A stretch of 64,000 nucleotides of DNA from Streptomyces sp. CB01635 (GCF_002803065.1 NZ_NNBL01000002.1:731445-795444); one strand, 5' to 3'. Counted from the stretch's first letter, positions 7,904 through 16,602 are shown. Program-made: numbers and translations. Notes: generated by a model not told the origin, from the letters alone.

Positions 7904-8910
7904 CGGGCATCCTCCTTGGGCTGGTTCGGCTGGGCGGGCACGCCGGCGCCGCCGGTCAGGGCGAAGAACACGTCGTCGAGGTCGGGGGTGTGCACGGTCA
8001 GCTCGTCCGCCTCGATGGCGGCGGCGTCCAGCCAGTCGAGGATGGAGCGCAGCTCGCGCTGGCTGCCGTCGCTGGGGAGCTGCAGCGCGAGGGCCTCGTC
8101 GTCCCGGTGGGCCTCGCGCAGGGAGAGGGCGGCGGCCTGGTAGGCGTCCGGGTCGGTGAAGCGGAGCCGGATGTGTCCGCCGGGGATGAGGCGCTTGAGT
8201 TCCTCGGCGGTGCCTTCGGCGGCGATCTTGCCGTCGTTGAGTACGGCGATCCGGTCGGCGAGCTCGTCGGCCTCATCCAGGTACTGGGTGGTGAGGAAGA
8301 CGGTGACGCCGTCGGAGACCAGCTCGCGGATGATGCCCCACATGTTGTGACGGGCGCGCGGGTCGAGGCCGGTGGTGGGCTCGTCGAGGAAGATGATCCG
8401 CGGGTTGCCGACCAGCGTCATGGCGATGTCCAGTCGACGCTTCATGCCGCCGGAGTAGGTGGAGGCGGGCTTCGATGCGGCGTCGGTCAGGTCGAACCGC
8501 TCCAGCAACTCGGCCGCGACCCGCCGCCCCTCACGCTTGGACAGGTGGTGCAGGTCCGCCATGAGGAACATGTTCTCCTCGCCGGTGATCAGCCCGTCGA
8601 CGGCGGAGAACTGCCCGGTCACGCCGATCGCGGCACGCACGCCTTCCGGCGAAGTGGCGACGTCGTGGCCCGCGACCTGGGCCTGGCCACCGTCGGCGGA
8701 GATGAGCGTGGACAGGATCTGCACGGCGGTGGTCTTGCCCGCGCCGTTCGGCCCGAGCAGGGCGAACACGGTGCCGGCCGGGATGTGCAGGTCGATGCCG
8801 TCGAGGACGGTCTTGTCGCCGTACGACTTGCGCAGATCGGCGGTGGAGACGGCGGCGGGCGGTTGCTGGCCGTTGCCCAAGTTGGGCGTGGGCATGACAG
8901 ACGAAGACAT
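7900..8910 (-). CDS. ABC transporter ATP-binding protein (DrrA-like)
   Basis: A 336-residue ATPase. Walker A is GPNGAGKTT (53-61), the Q-loop is around GVTGQFSAVDGLITGEEN, the signature is YSGGMKRRLDIA and Walker B is IIFLDEPTTGLDPR. The switch position reads TTQYLDEADELAD, with Gln in place of the usual His, as in DrrA-type exporters. A C-terminal domain of about 100 residues ends in LDDVFFALTG, also DrrA-typical. It is the third gene of a minus-strand operon behind the ribbon-helix-helix regulator and the DUF4097 gene and overlaps its permease by 4 nt. Confidence 0.95.
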
Positions 8911-8991
8911 GGAGCCCTCCCGATCGAAGGCGTGGTGGCGGTGGGGTGGTGAGCCGTGAAGTGGCCGGTGGTGTAAGGAAGTTGGGGCGGG

Positions 8992-9837
8992 TCAGGCCCG
9001 GGCGCGGCGGATGTCGATGTTGCCGAACTTGGTCCGGGCGCGGACCTCGACGGTGTCCTCGGACGTGTCGGGGCCGTCGGAGGCGCCGAGCCCGTTGTGC
9101 ACCTGGCCGGCGGCGGAGCTCACGTCGAGCCAGGCGGCCGTGCCCCCGCGGATGCCGATCTCGATGGCGCCGTAGGAGGTCTCCAGCTGGATGGTGCCGC
9201 GGGCGACTTCGTCGACGCGCAGGGCGCCGTGGGCGGTGGTGGCCGCGATCGAGCCCTCTGCGCGCCCGACGAAGATGTCACCGTGGGCGCCGTTCACGCG
9301 CAGATCGCCCAGGGCGTCGCCGACGGTCGTGGTACCGGAGGAGTTCTTCAGGACGGCCTGACCGTCGACGGTGCCGAGGCGCACGCTGCCGGAGCTGGTG
9401 GTGATCTCGGCGGATCCCTGGACGTGGTCCACGGTGACGCTGCCGTGGGACGCGGCCAGGTGCAGCGGCCCGCTGGTCTCGAGGCGGACATCGCCCGACG
9501 AGGTCTTCACGCGGACCTCGCCGAGCCGGCCCTCACCGTTCACCTGGGTCCAGGCGCCGGCCACCTCCACGTGCGAGCCCGTGGGCAGCTCGACCGTCAC
9601 GTCGACAACTCCGGAGGGGCCGATGAGGCGGCGGCCCTTGGGGGTCCTGATGGTCAACAGGCCGCTCGCGTACCGCACTTCGGTCTGCTCGGCGGCCCGC
9701 ACGTGCTGGTCCTTCTTCGGGTCGCGCGGCTGCACGTCGACGAGGGTGTCGAGCCGGTCGGTGGCGATGAACCGGATGGACCCGGCTTCCACGTGGGCGG
9801 TGGCCGAGATCGGCTCGGGAGTGTCGAAAGAAGGCAT
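8992..9837 (-). CDS. DUF4097-family beta-repeat protein
   Basis: A 281-residue cytoplasmic protein without signal peptide. From about residue 75 it is a right-handed, adhesin-like beta stack with repeated phrases: VKTSSGDVRLETSGPLHL, HGSVTVDHVQGSAEITTSSG, VRLGTVDG, LKNSSGTTTVGD, LRVNGAHGDIFVGR and similar. Each turn of about 20 residues has the pattern (T/S)(S/A)xGxxxVxx. This is the DUF4097 layout, a family without established biochemical role, often beside ABC exporters or regulators in actinobacteria. Start ATG at 9837 follows GAGGACGGGAC. The 65-nt and 81-nt gaps to its neighbours fit one operon. Confidence 0.85.
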   Translation of the reverse strand: MPSFDTPEPISATAHVEAGSIRFIATDRLDTLVDVQPRDPKKDQHVRAAEQTEVRYASGLLTIRTPKGRRLIGPSGVVDVTVELPTGSHVEVAGAWTQVNGEGRLGEVRVKTSSGDVRLETSGPLHLAASHGSVTVDHVQGSAEITTSSGSVRLGTVDGQAVLKNSSGTTTVGDALGDLRVNGAHGDIFVGRAEGSIAATTAHGALRVDEVARGTIQLETSYGAIEIGIRGGTAAWLDVSSAAGQVHNGLGASDGPDTSEDTVEVRARTKFGNIDIRRARA

Positions 9838-9902
9838 GGCTGTCCCGTCCTCTTGGGTCTCAGGGTGAAGTTCCGGGTGAATTCGGGCGGGCGGAGGCGC
9901 GG

Positions 9903-10454
9903 TCAGCGCACCCAGCCCGTGAAGCTCTGTCCGACGGTGCGGGTGGTGCGGGTGGCTTTGGCGCCTCCCGGCGCACGTGGCGGGGTGCCGCCGTCGACCG
10001 CGGCCGACACGGCTCGTACCAGCCACGCGTTGACCGACAGGCCCTCGCGGTTCGCGGCCTCCTCGGCGCGCGTCTTGAGGTGGGCGGGCAGGCGCAGATT
10101 GACTCGGGCGGTGCCGCCGTCCTCGCCGTCGGCGGGCGCCGGGGCCGGCGCCTTGAGAGGCTCGGCGGGCCCGCTCCGGTCCTCGTACGACGCCTCGTAC
10201 GCCTCGTCGGTCGCCGGCCGCGTCACCACGAAGTCGGGGTCGAGCCCGCGCAGCCGTACGTCGACCGAGCCGGGGGCGAGTTCACGGGTGATCTCGTCCA
10301 TCGCGGCGGAGAGCACATTGAGCATCGTCAGGCGGGTCGCCGACTCCAGGGGAGCGGTGAGCCGTTCGGCCAGCTCGCGGGCTTCTTCACCGCCGGCTTC
10401 GGCGGCCACCGCGAGTTCGCGGCGGAGGTTGTCGACATACGGCGTGAGGTCCAT
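9903..10454 (-). CDS. HicB/ribbon-helix-helix-type regulator, first gene of the exporter operon
   Basis: A 183-residue protein. Residues 1-100 are helical and uncharacterised (MDLTPYVDNLRRELAVAAEAGGEEARELAERL). A Pro/Ala linker leads to a C-terminal ribbon-helix-helix at about 127-165: ARVNLRLPAHLKTRAEEAANREGLSVNAWLVRAVSAAV, where the VNLRLP strand would contact the operator. HicB-like annotation is common for this class, but no HicA toxin is next to it, so a toxin-antitoxin pair is not supported. The ATG at 10454 starts MDLTPYV; an in-frame ATG 12 codons upstream lies inside an operator repeat. TGGCACCA repeats directly upstream are the likely autoregulatory site. Confidence 0.8.
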   Translation of the reverse strand: MDLTPYVDNLRRELAVAAEAGGEEARELAERLTAPLESATRLTMLNVLSAAMDEITRELAPGSVDVRLRGLDPDFVVTRPATDEAYEASYEDRSGPAEPLKAPAPAPADGEDGGTARVNLRLPAHLKTRAEEAANREGLSVNAWLVRAVSAAVDGGTPPRAPGGAKATRTTRTVGQSFTGWVR

Positions 10455-10460
10455 GACGCC

Positions 10461-10631
10461 ATAGTGGCACCATCGTGGCGCTATGCGCAAGCGCAGCGGG
10501 GAAGTGATTGCAGATGAGGGATAGGAGGGTGCATCTGACCTGCGAAAACGTGGTGGCGTCGAGTTGCGTCAAAGCGGTGCCACGCCGGGTCGCGTCCACT
10601 CTGGTGCCTCAAATGGCACCACGTGGTGCCA
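10461..10631. promoter_or_regulatory. Cluster of TGGCACCA / TGGTGCCA operator elements
   Basis: In 171 bp upstream of the ribbon-helix-helix gene there are five related octamers: TGGCACCA (10465-10472), CGGTGCCA (10575-10582), TGGTGCC (10602-10608), TGGCACCA (10614-10621) and TGGTGCCA (10624-10631). The last two join into the perfect 18-bp palindrome TGGCACCACGTGGTGCCA (10614-10631), and 10603-10620 is another inverted pair (GGTGCC-N6-GGCACC). Ribbon-helix-helix dimers bind exactly such arrays cooperatively. Confidence 0.65.
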
Positions 10632-10747
10632 CCGTGATCCGCCCGCGCCTTTGCCTGTCCCCGGGTCCTTGACCTCAACCATGGTTGACATTCGAGGGTG
10701 AGCAGGCGAGAGGCAACCCGAAGTTTCGTCCACTCCTGGAGGCGGCC

Positions 10748-11419
10748 ATGACCGCGCGTACGACCGGCCACCCCGACCCCGCCCGCGCCGACGCCGGCCT
10801 CGCGTTCTTCTCCACCTGGCGCGTGGGGAGCCCGGAACGCGCGAAGGCCGCCATCGACGCCATCGCCCACGCCTGGGAGGGCCGCCCCTGGCCGCACGCG
10901 GGGCTCCTGTCGTACAGCGTTCACGAAGGTGTCGGCACGGACGAAGGGACGCTCATGCATCACTCGCAGTGGCGGGACGAGGCGGCGTACGACGACTTCT
11001 TCCGCGGCTTGAGCGACAGTGCGGGCAACGGGCGCGACGAGCGCAACGCCGAGATCGACGCGGCCGTCCCCGGCATCGAGCGTCTGGGCCTGTACCGCAC
11101 CCGCCGTTATCGCAGCGGCGGCCTCGCGGACCCGGACGCCGTGCCCGGGCTGATCGTGCTCACCCGGACCGCCTTCGACGCGCCGGACGCCGACCGGCAA
11201 CGGGCCTGGGTGGACGCGGTGTTCGGGGCCGCCGAGGGTGGTGGCCCGCTGTCGTCCGGCGATGTCCGTGCCCACTTCCACCTCTCGCTGGACGGGGCCA
11301 CGGTCGTCACCTATGCGGAGTGGGCCGGCGCGGAGGCCCATGACGCGGCGCTCACCGTCCCTGGCTTGACCGGCCGCTACAGGCTCGCGCTGAGCCTCGT
11401 GCCGGGGCCGGCCGCGTAA
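10748..11419 (+). CDS. Antibiotic biosynthesis monooxygenase (ABM)-like two-domain protein
   Basis: A 223-residue protein made of two ferredoxin-like halves. The first (about 5-115) has FFSTWRVGSPERAKAAIDAIAHAWEGRPWP, LLSYSVHEGVGTDEGTLMHHSQWRDEAAYDDFF; the second (about 130-220) repeats the pattern with IVLTRTAFDAPDADRQRAWVDAVFGAAE, DVRAHFHLSLDGATVVTYAEWAGAEAHDAAL. The phrases of type xYxQWxxxxAyxxf are the ABM mark. Such enzymes oxidise polyketide-like rings without metal or flavin, or act as heme or quinone-binding relatives; no specific substrate is visible. GGAGG at 10738-10742 fixes the ATG at 10748. It is divergent from the exporter operon. Confidence 0.75.
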   Translation: MTARTTGHPDPARADAGLAFFSTWRVGSPERAKAAIDAIAHAWEGRPWPHAGLLSYSVHEGVGTDEGTLMHHSQWRDEAAYDDFFRGLSDSAGNGRDERNAEIDAAVPGIERLGLYRTRRYRSGGLADPDAVPGLIVLTRTAFDAPDADRQRAWVDAVFGAAEGGGPLSSGDVRAHFHLSLDGATVVTYAEWAGAEAHDAALTVPGLTGRYRLALSLVPGPAA

Positions 11420-11499
11420 CGACGTCCGTCGGGCGGCCGCGACTCGCCGAACAATCGAGTCGCCTGGACAAAAAAAGTTTTCGGTGCGACGGTGGAGTC

Positions 11500-12120
11500 A
11501 TGTTGGACGTCACCGTGATCGAGGACCCGGCGGCAGCCGCAGTCTCCCTCGACCCGATCAGGGCCCGGCTGCTCGCGGAGCTGGCCGCCGGACCCGCATC
11601 CGCCGCAATGCTCGCCCCCAAGGTCGGCCTGCCGCGCCAGAAGGTGAACTACCACCTCAAGGCGCTGGAGAAGCACGGCCTGGTCGAGCTGGCGGGGGAG
11701 CGGCGCAAGGGCAATGTCACCGAGCGCCTGATGCGGGCCACGGCCGCCTCGTACGTGATCTCACCGGTCGCGCTCGGCGCCGTGCAGCCCGACCCGGACC
11801 GGGCCCGCGACCAGCTCTCCGCGCGCTGGCTGCTCGCCGTCGCGGCCCGCCTCGTACAGGACGTGGGAGCGCTGCTGACCGGGGCCGCCAAGGCGAAGAA
11901 GCGCCTCGCCACCTACGCCCTCGACGGCGAGGTCAGGTTCGCGTCCGCCGCGGACCGGGCCGCGTTCATCGAGGAGCTGACCCAAGGAGTCGGCGCGCTC
12001 GTCCGCAAATACCACGACGGATCAGCCGAGGGCGGCCGCGACCACCGCGTGGTGATCGCCGTGCATCCCTCGGTGAAGGATCCGCAGCCCCGACCGCCCC
12101 TCGAAGACCGACCGCACTGA
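11500..12120 (+). CDS. ArsR-like helix-turn-helix regulator
   Basis: A 206-residue regulator. A winged helix lies at about residues 15-75: DPIRARLLAELAAGPASAAMLAPKVGLPRQKVNYHLKALEKHGLVELAGERRKGNVTERLMRAT, in the ArsR/PadR style without metal-binding cysteines. The C-terminal 130 residues (RWLLAVAARLVQDVGALL, VRFASAADRAAFIEELTQGVGALV) are the regulatory part found in similar actinobacterial proteins. It lies 21 nt before an SRPBCC gene; regulator-SRPBCC pairs of this kind are common and the enzyme-like partner is usually the regulated gene. An A-rich run (11469-11476) and GGTGGAG precede the start. Confidence 0.88.
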   Translation: MLDVTVIEDPAAAAVSLDPIRARLLAELAAGPASAAMLAPKVGLPRQKVNYHLKALEKHGLVELAGERRKGNVTERLMRATAASYVISPVALGAVQPDPDRARDQLSARWLLAVAARLVQDVGALLTGAAKAKKRLATYALDGEVRFASAADRAAFIEELTQGVGALVRKYHDGSAEGGRDHRVVIAVHPSVKDPQPRPPLEDRPH

Positions 12121-12141
12121 CCGCACCAAGGAGTTACCGCC

Positions 12142-12885
12142 ATGACGAACGAACCCAGGGAATTCGAGATCGCCCGCGAGTTCGAGGTCGACGCCACCCC
12201 CGAGCAGGTCTGGGAGGCGCTCACCTCGGGCACCGGCGGCTGGCTGTGGCCGATGGAGTACGAGCCGAAGGCGGGCGGCCGCGGGCCGCACGGCGCCACG
12301 ATCACGGCCTGGGATCCGGAGCACCGCCTCACCGCCCGCTCGGACAACCCGGACGCGCTGCCCCCGTTCCAGACCCTCAATCAACTGGACCACGTCATCG
12401 AGGCCCGCGACGGCGGCAGCCGCGCCTGGGTCCGCTACGTCCACAGCGGGATCTTCACCGACAACTGGGACGACTACTACGACGGCGCCGACAAGCACAC
12501 CGACTTCTACCTGCACACGCTGCGCCAGTACCTGACCCACTTCGCGGGCCGCCCCGTCGCCTTCACCATGTTCGACGGGCCCGCCGCGTCCGCGAACACC
12601 GAGGCCCTCGCCGCCGTCGGCCGCGCCCTCGGCCTGCCCGACGACGCCGCCGAGGGCACCAAGCTGCGGGTCCGTGGCCCCGGCGGCGAGACCCTGGAAG
12701 CCGTGCTCGACTACCGCAACCCGTACTTCATCGGCCTGCGCACCGACGACGCCCTGTACCGCATCTTCGGCCGTGGCCGCTGGGGCGCGCCCGTCGGCAT
12801 CGTCGTCCACGACTTCGCGCCGGACGCCGACGCCGCGCAGGACGAGACCGCCTGGCGCGGCTGGCTGGACGGGGTCTTCGCCTGA
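12142..12885 (+). CDS. SRPBCC (AHSA1/START-like) domain protein
   Basis: A 247-residue protein. An N-terminal SRPBCC ligand-binding barrel (about 5-150) starts with FEIAREFEVDATPEQVWEALTSGTGGWLWPMEYEP, the AHSA1-type entry, and includes ARDGGSRAWVRYVHSGIFTDNWDDYYDGADKH. About 90 further residues follow, with a second partial fold (GLPDDAAEGTKLRVRGPGGETLEAVLDYRNPYFIGLRTDDALYRIFGRG). These proteins bind lipid-like or aromatic ligands or help chaperones; no catalytic role can be read. It follows the ArsR-like gene by 21 nt with AAGGAG as ribosome site. Confidence 0.88.
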   Translation: MTNEPREFEIAREFEVDATPEQVWEALTSGTGGWLWPMEYEPKAGGRGPHGATITAWDPEHRLTARSDNPDALPPFQTLNQLDHVIEARDGGSRAWVRYVHSGIFTDNWDDYYDGADKHTDFYLHTLRQYLTHFAGRPVAFTMFDGPAASANTEALAAVGRALGLPDDAAEGTKLRVRGPGGETLEAVLDYRNPYFIGLRTDDALYRIFGRGRWGAPVGIVVHDFAPDADAAQDETAWRGWLDGVFA

Positions 12886-12906
12886 CCGACCCCGCCCGCC
12901 GGCCGG

Positions 12907-12993
12907 CCCGCAGGTGCTGCGTACAGAACCCGCAGATGCTCCGTACAGAACCCGCAGATGCTCCGTACAGACCCGCAGGTGCTACGGACGGAA
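12907..12993. repeat. Four imperfect 21-22-bp direct repeats in a convergent intergenic region
   Basis: Units at 12907-12928, 12929-12950, 12951-12971 and 12972-12993 each begin CCCGCAG, continue GTGCT or ATGCT, and end GTACAGAA or a variant (GGACGGAA in the last). Units 2 and 3 differ only by one missing A. The last unit contains the TAG stop (12984-12982) and final codons of the minus-strand nuclease gene. Confidence 0.9.
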
Positions 12994-13010
12994 CCGCAGC
13001 ACCTGCGGGT
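12971..13010 (-). terminator. Hairpin at the 3-prime end of the nuclease gene
   Basis: ACCCGCAGGTGCT (12971-12983) and AGCACCTGCGGGT (12998-13010) are perfect 13-bp complements around a 14-nt loop. The upstream arm on the minus strand encodes the last residues of the nuclease (around DPQVLR). The direct repeats nearby carry copies of one arm, so alternative pairings are possible. Confidence 0.7.
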
Positions 13011-14805
13011 CGTGGTCGCTGATCTGGTCGTTGAACTCGCTGTTGATGTGCACGCTGTCGTACGCGAAGTCGTCGTGCCGGATCGACGGGCTGATCAGGA
13101 TCTGGTCAAGAACCTGGCTGTTGCCCTGGTAGTCGTACGTGTAACGCTCGCTCCTCGGCAGGGACTTGATCGCGGACCACAGGGCGCCGCCGTTCTCCAG
13201 GCGCTGCGTCGTGCCGGAGAACTCGAAGTCGTTGATGTCGCCGAGCGTGACGACGGCGGCGTTCTTCTGCGCCTTGAGGATCTCCTTCACGAAGCCGTTC
13301 ACCGCGTCCGCCTGCGCGTGGCGCTGGGTCTCCGAGCTGCGCGCCGGCGGCTGGTACTGGGCCGTCAGGCCCTGGTCGCCGCCCTTGGACGCGAAGTGGT
13401 TGGCGATGACGAAGACGGTCTTCCCGCGGAAGACGAACTCGCCCGCGAGCGGCTTGCGGCTGTTCTTCCACGCCTCGTCGGCCGGGGCGATCCGGCCCGG
13501 GGACGCGGTCAGCGCGGCCCGGCCGTGCGTCCGAGTGACGCCCACGGGGGTCGTGGAGTCGCCGCCCGCGCGGTCGGTGAACGAGACGCGCTCGGGGTTG
13601 AAGAGGAACACCTGGCGGATGTTGCCGCCGGGCTCGCCGCCGTCCTGGTCGTTGACCGGGTCGACGGAGCGCCAGTCGTACTTCGGGCCGCCCGCGGCGA
13701 CGATCGAGTCGATCAGCTTGTTCACCGTGACGTCCGCGGCGACCGTGCCGTCGTCCTTCGCGCCGTTGTTGTCCTGGATCTCCTCCAGGGACACGACGTC
13801 GGGGGACTGGAGGTGGTCGACGATCGCGGCCGCGTGCGCGGCGAACGTGCCGTCGCCCGGGTCCAGGTTCTCGACGTTGTACGTGGCCACGGCCAGCTCG
13901 CCGCGCTTCTGCTGCCGCGTCGTCTCCCGCTCCAGGCCCCCCTTGTCCAGGGTGCCGAGCTCCCGCGCGACCAGCGTGTAACCGCCGAACTGGTTGTAGT
14001 CCAGGGGCCCTTCGGTCCGTCCCGCCAGGGTGTCCCCGACGTTCGCGGCGGGGAAGTCGGCGACCGTGCCGAGCGACTGGATCTGCAGACGGCCCGTGTT
14101 CTGGGACCCGTACGAGCCGTAGACGGTGCCGCCGCGGCGCGTGGGGTTCTCGTGCGGCTCGACCGTCACCCACAGCTCGGCGTACGCGTCCGACGCGGTG
14201 ACGACGCGGGAGGAGCCGACGCGTACGTTCATGCCCTCCAGGGACTCGTAGAGGTCGAGGGCGTACTTCGACGGGCGCAGCGGCAGCGCGTTGACCGAGC
14301 CGTTCGCCGCCGGGTCGCCGGCCGGAGCGTACGCGGCGGGGACCGACTTCGCGTCGATGGCCGTGGCGGCCGGGAGCGCGTTGCCCGACGAGACGACCGT
14401 GACCGTCGGCTTGGTGATCTCCGTGACGGACTGGTTGCCCGACGAGGCGCCGCCGGGGACGTACTCCGAGACCGTGCCCGAGACCGTCACCGCGTCGCCG
14501 GCGGCGGCCTTCGGGGCCGAGCTGGTGAAGACGAAGACGCCCTCGCTCGTGGCGGGGTCGTCGTCGGGCGCCGTGTCCTGGATCCAGAAGCCCTTGGACG
14601 AGCCGTAGGTTCTGACGCCCGTGACCACACCGGCCACGTCCGTGACCTGCTTCCCGGCCAGCGGGGACGTCCGGGTCGCGCCCTGGATGTCATGGATGCG
14701 TATCGCGTCCGCGTGCGCGGGCGAGGTGAGGGCGACGGCGGAGACGGTGGAGCAGACGGCGGCGACGGTCAGCGCGGCGAGGCGCGACGAGTTCTTGCTC
14801 GGCAA
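12982..14805 (-). CDS. Secreted ExeM/NucH-type endonuclease/exonuclease/phosphatase-family nuclease
   Basis: A 607-residue protein. A Sec signal peptide covers residues 1-33 (AHA-D cleavage). An OB-like beta domain (about 34-150, GVVTGVRTYGSSKGFWIQD) and a linker domain precede the catalytic EEP domain from about 300. Catalytic motifs are ATYNVENL (307-314), DVVSLEEIQDNNG (metal-binding Glu), VIANHFASKGG, VVTLGDINDFEFSG and the C-terminal ISDHDPQVL His. This is the extracellular DNase layout of ExeM and NucH, acting on extracellular DNA. The start codon is TTG (14805-14803), 5 nt after GGAGGG; no ATG would include the signal peptide. It is convergent with the SRPBCC gene. Confidence 0.92.
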   Translation of the reverse strand: MPSKNSSRLAALTVAAVCSTVSAVALTSPAHADAIRIHDIQGATRTSPLAGKQVTDVAGVVTGVRTYGSSKGFWIQDTAPDDDPATSEGVFVFTSSAPKAAAGDAVTVSGTVSEYVPGGASSGNQSVTEITKPTVTVVSSGNALPAATAIDAKSVPAAYAPAGDPAANGSVNALPLRPSKYALDLYESLEGMNVRVGSSRVVTASDAYAELWVTVEPHENPTRRGGTVYGSYGSQNTGRLQIQSLGTVADFPAANVGDTLAGRTEGPLDYNQFGGYTLVARELGTLDKGGLERETTRQQKRGELAVATYNVENLDPGDGTFAAHAAAIVDHLQSPDVVSLEEIQDNNGAKDDGTVAADVTVNKLIDSIVAAGGPKYDWRSVDPVNDQDGGEPGGNIRQVFLFNPERVSFTDRAGGDSTTPVGVTRTHGRAALTASPGRIAPADEAWKNSRKPLAGEFVFRGKTVFVIANHFASKGGDQGLTAQYQPPARSSETQRHAQADAVNGFVKEILKAQKNAAVVTLGDINDFEFSGTTQRLENGGALWSAIKSLPRSERYTYDYQGNSQVLDQILISPSIRHDDFAYDSVHINSEFNDQISDHDPQVLRFRP

Positions 14806-15021
14806 GGGGTCCCTCCGGGGACGTGCGTGAGGCGCCGGGACGAGGGTGGAGCGAGCGGGCCGCTCCGTGCTCTTCTACGCGCGTAAATGTCTTGTGGAGC
14901 ATGGGGAGTTGTCAAGGTTTCAGCGGTGTACGGTTCCTGACGGGTACATGAACCGGGCGGCATGCTGCCAAATCCGTCTAGGCTGAGCGGTCGCACAACA
15001 CGTCCGGAGGAGAACAAGGCG

Positions 15022-16464
15022 ATGTCAGACAGCTCCCCCCTGCCGCCGGCGAGGCTGCGCTCCGAAGCGGAACTCGCGCGCGACGCCCTCGCCACCCCGC
15101 TGCTCTCCCGCGCGGTGCGGCTCGCCCGCTGGGCGGGACCCGCGACCCGGGTCGGCGCGGGCGGCGAACTCGTCGAGGAACAGCTGCCCGCCGCGGCGCT
15201 CGAACTCGGGCTCGGCGCCGATGCCGAGGGTGCCGCCGACGCCAGCGAGGCCTGGCGGGTCGCGGTCGACACCGGGCTCGTGGAGATCGTGGACGAGGAG
15301 GAGGGCACCGTCGCCGCGGGCGAGGACCTCGCCGTCGTCGCCTCCGGCAGCCCGCAGGACATCCTCGCCCTCTGGCTCGGCGCCCTGGACACCGCGCTCG
15401 CCGACGCGAGCATCCCGGACCTGGACGACCTCGTCGACGTCCTGGAGGAGACCGGCGAGGTCGACTTCTCGCAGCTCGACTGGGACCCCGAGGCGGAGGC
15501 CGAGTTCCTCGAAGGTGTCCTCGGCAACCTCTATCTCCTGACCGTCACCGAGGGCGGCGCCGGCGACGAGCCCGTCCCGCTGCCCGCCCTCGCCGCGTCG
15601 ATGATCGTGCCCGACGACATGGGCGAACCCACGGACGACGTCCTGGAGCAGGTGTCGGACGCGATGCTGAAGCTGGACGACCAGTTCCGGCTGCTCGTCC
15701 CGGTGGGGCTCGTCGAGTACCAGCCGGTCGACGAGGCCCTGATGGCGGAGATCGGGGAGGGCGAGGGGGTCAACGAGCCCGAGGCCTTCGACGACTCGGA
15801 CGTCACGCGGTACGGCATGGTGCGCCTCACCCCGCTCGGGCTCCACGGCGTCCGCGCGCGCATGATCGACGCGGGCCTCGACGCGCCCGTCGTCGGTGAC
15901 CTCGCGGACAAGGGCGCCGACACGCTGCTCGACGGCACGTCGTCGTTCCCGCAGGCCGCCGCGCAGGCCGAGATCGAGCAGTGGCTCGCACGGCGCCAAC
16001 CGCTCGTGGCGGCACGGGAGTTGCTGGCCGCGGCGCGCGGCGCGGACGCCGGGGCGCCGCTGCGGCGGCTGCGCTGCCAGCAGGCGCTGTCCCTCGTGGG
16101 CCGCGAGGCGGAGCCGGCGCTCAGGGAGGTGCTCGACGACGCGGAGCTGGGCGGTCTCGCGCGGGTCTGGCTCGCCGAGCACGGGGCGAGCGACGTGCCC
16201 GCGCCGCCGGAGTCCCTGATCTTCTGGCTCACCGTCGACACGATCGCCGCGCAGCTCGCCCTGGAGGGCAACTCCGACGAGCTCCAGGGCCTGGTCGAGG
16301 GGCTCGCGGCCCAGCACCGCGGGTTCTTCGCGGCGGCCTGGAAGGTGGAGCACCCGGCGACGGCGGACGTCCTGGAGGCGATGGGGCGCCTGCATCCCGA
16401 CAAGAAGGTGGCCAAGGAGGCCCGCAAGGCGGCGTTCAAGGCGCGGTCCGCGCAGGGCGGATGA
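15022..16464 (+). CDS. Acidic cytoplasmic protein of unknown function with helical-repeat-like C-terminus
   Basis: A 480-residue strongly acidic protein without signal or membrane segments. Glu/Asp-rich patches occur at about 85-165 (VEIVDEEEG, IPDLDDLVDVLEETGEVDFSQLDWDPEAEAEFLEG). From about 315 to 475 it is alanine/leucine-rich and helical, with HEAT-like pairs such as ALSLVGREAEPALREVLDDAELGGLARVWLAEHG. RVTPLGLHGVR-type winged-helix-like text appears near 270. The ATG at 15022 follows GGAGGAGAAC. A strong terminator follows, so it is monocistronic. I recognise it only as a streptomycete hypothetical; no function is proposed. Confidence 0.7.
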   Translation: MSDSSPLPPARLRSEAELARDALATPLLSRAVRLARWAGPATRVGAGGELVEEQLPAAALELGLGADAEGAADASEAWRVAVDTGLVEIVDEEEGTVAAGEDLAVVASGSPQDILALWLGALDTALADASIPDLDDLVDVLEETGEVDFSQLDWDPEAEAEFLEGVLGNLYLLTVTEGGAGDEPVPLPALAASMIVPDDMGEPTDDVLEQVSDAMLKLDDQFRLLVPVGLVEYQPVDEALMAEIGEGEGVNEPEAFDDSDVTRYGMVRLTPLGLHGVRARMIDAGLDAPVVGDLADKGADTLLDGTSSFPQAAAQAEIEQWLARRQPLVAARELLAAARGADAGAPLRRLRCQQALSLVGREAEPALREVLDDAELGGLARVWLAEHGASDVPAPPESLIFWLTVDTIAAQLALEGNSDELQGLVEGLAAQHRGFFAAAWKVEHPATADVLEAMGRLHPDKKVAKEARKAAFKARSAQGG

Positions 16465-16488
16465 CGGACGACGACGCCGGCGACAGGG

Positions 16489-16520
16489 AGGGGGCGGGGC
16501 GCGAGGGCGCCCCGCCCCCT
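16489..16520. terminator. Hairpin terminator
   Basis: A 14-bp stem (arms 16489-16502 and 16507-16520, GGGGGCGGGGCGC and its complement) with loop GAGG, 25 nt after the stop of the acidic protein gene. Confidence 0.9.
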
Positions 16521-16602
16521 TCGCGTACCGGCCGTCCCGCTCATCCCTCGGCCCCGTCCGCCGACGACCGTGAACGTGTTCGCTCTGCCTGCGTCGTGCG
16601 GA

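Noticed and set aside
9903..10454. HicAB toxin-antitoxin system
   Set aside because: The HicB-like regulator has no adjacent HicA; the downstream genes are a DUF4097 protein and an ABC exporter.
12907..12993. CRISPR-like or attachment-site repeat
   Set aside because: Units are directly adjacent without spacers and derive from the nuclease gene end; no integrase or tRNA is near.
12958..14886. A 642-codon plus-strand open frame opposite the nuclease gene
   Set aside because: Antisense shadow of the ExeM/NucH-type gene; the real frame has a signal peptide, catalytic motifs and normal codon bias.
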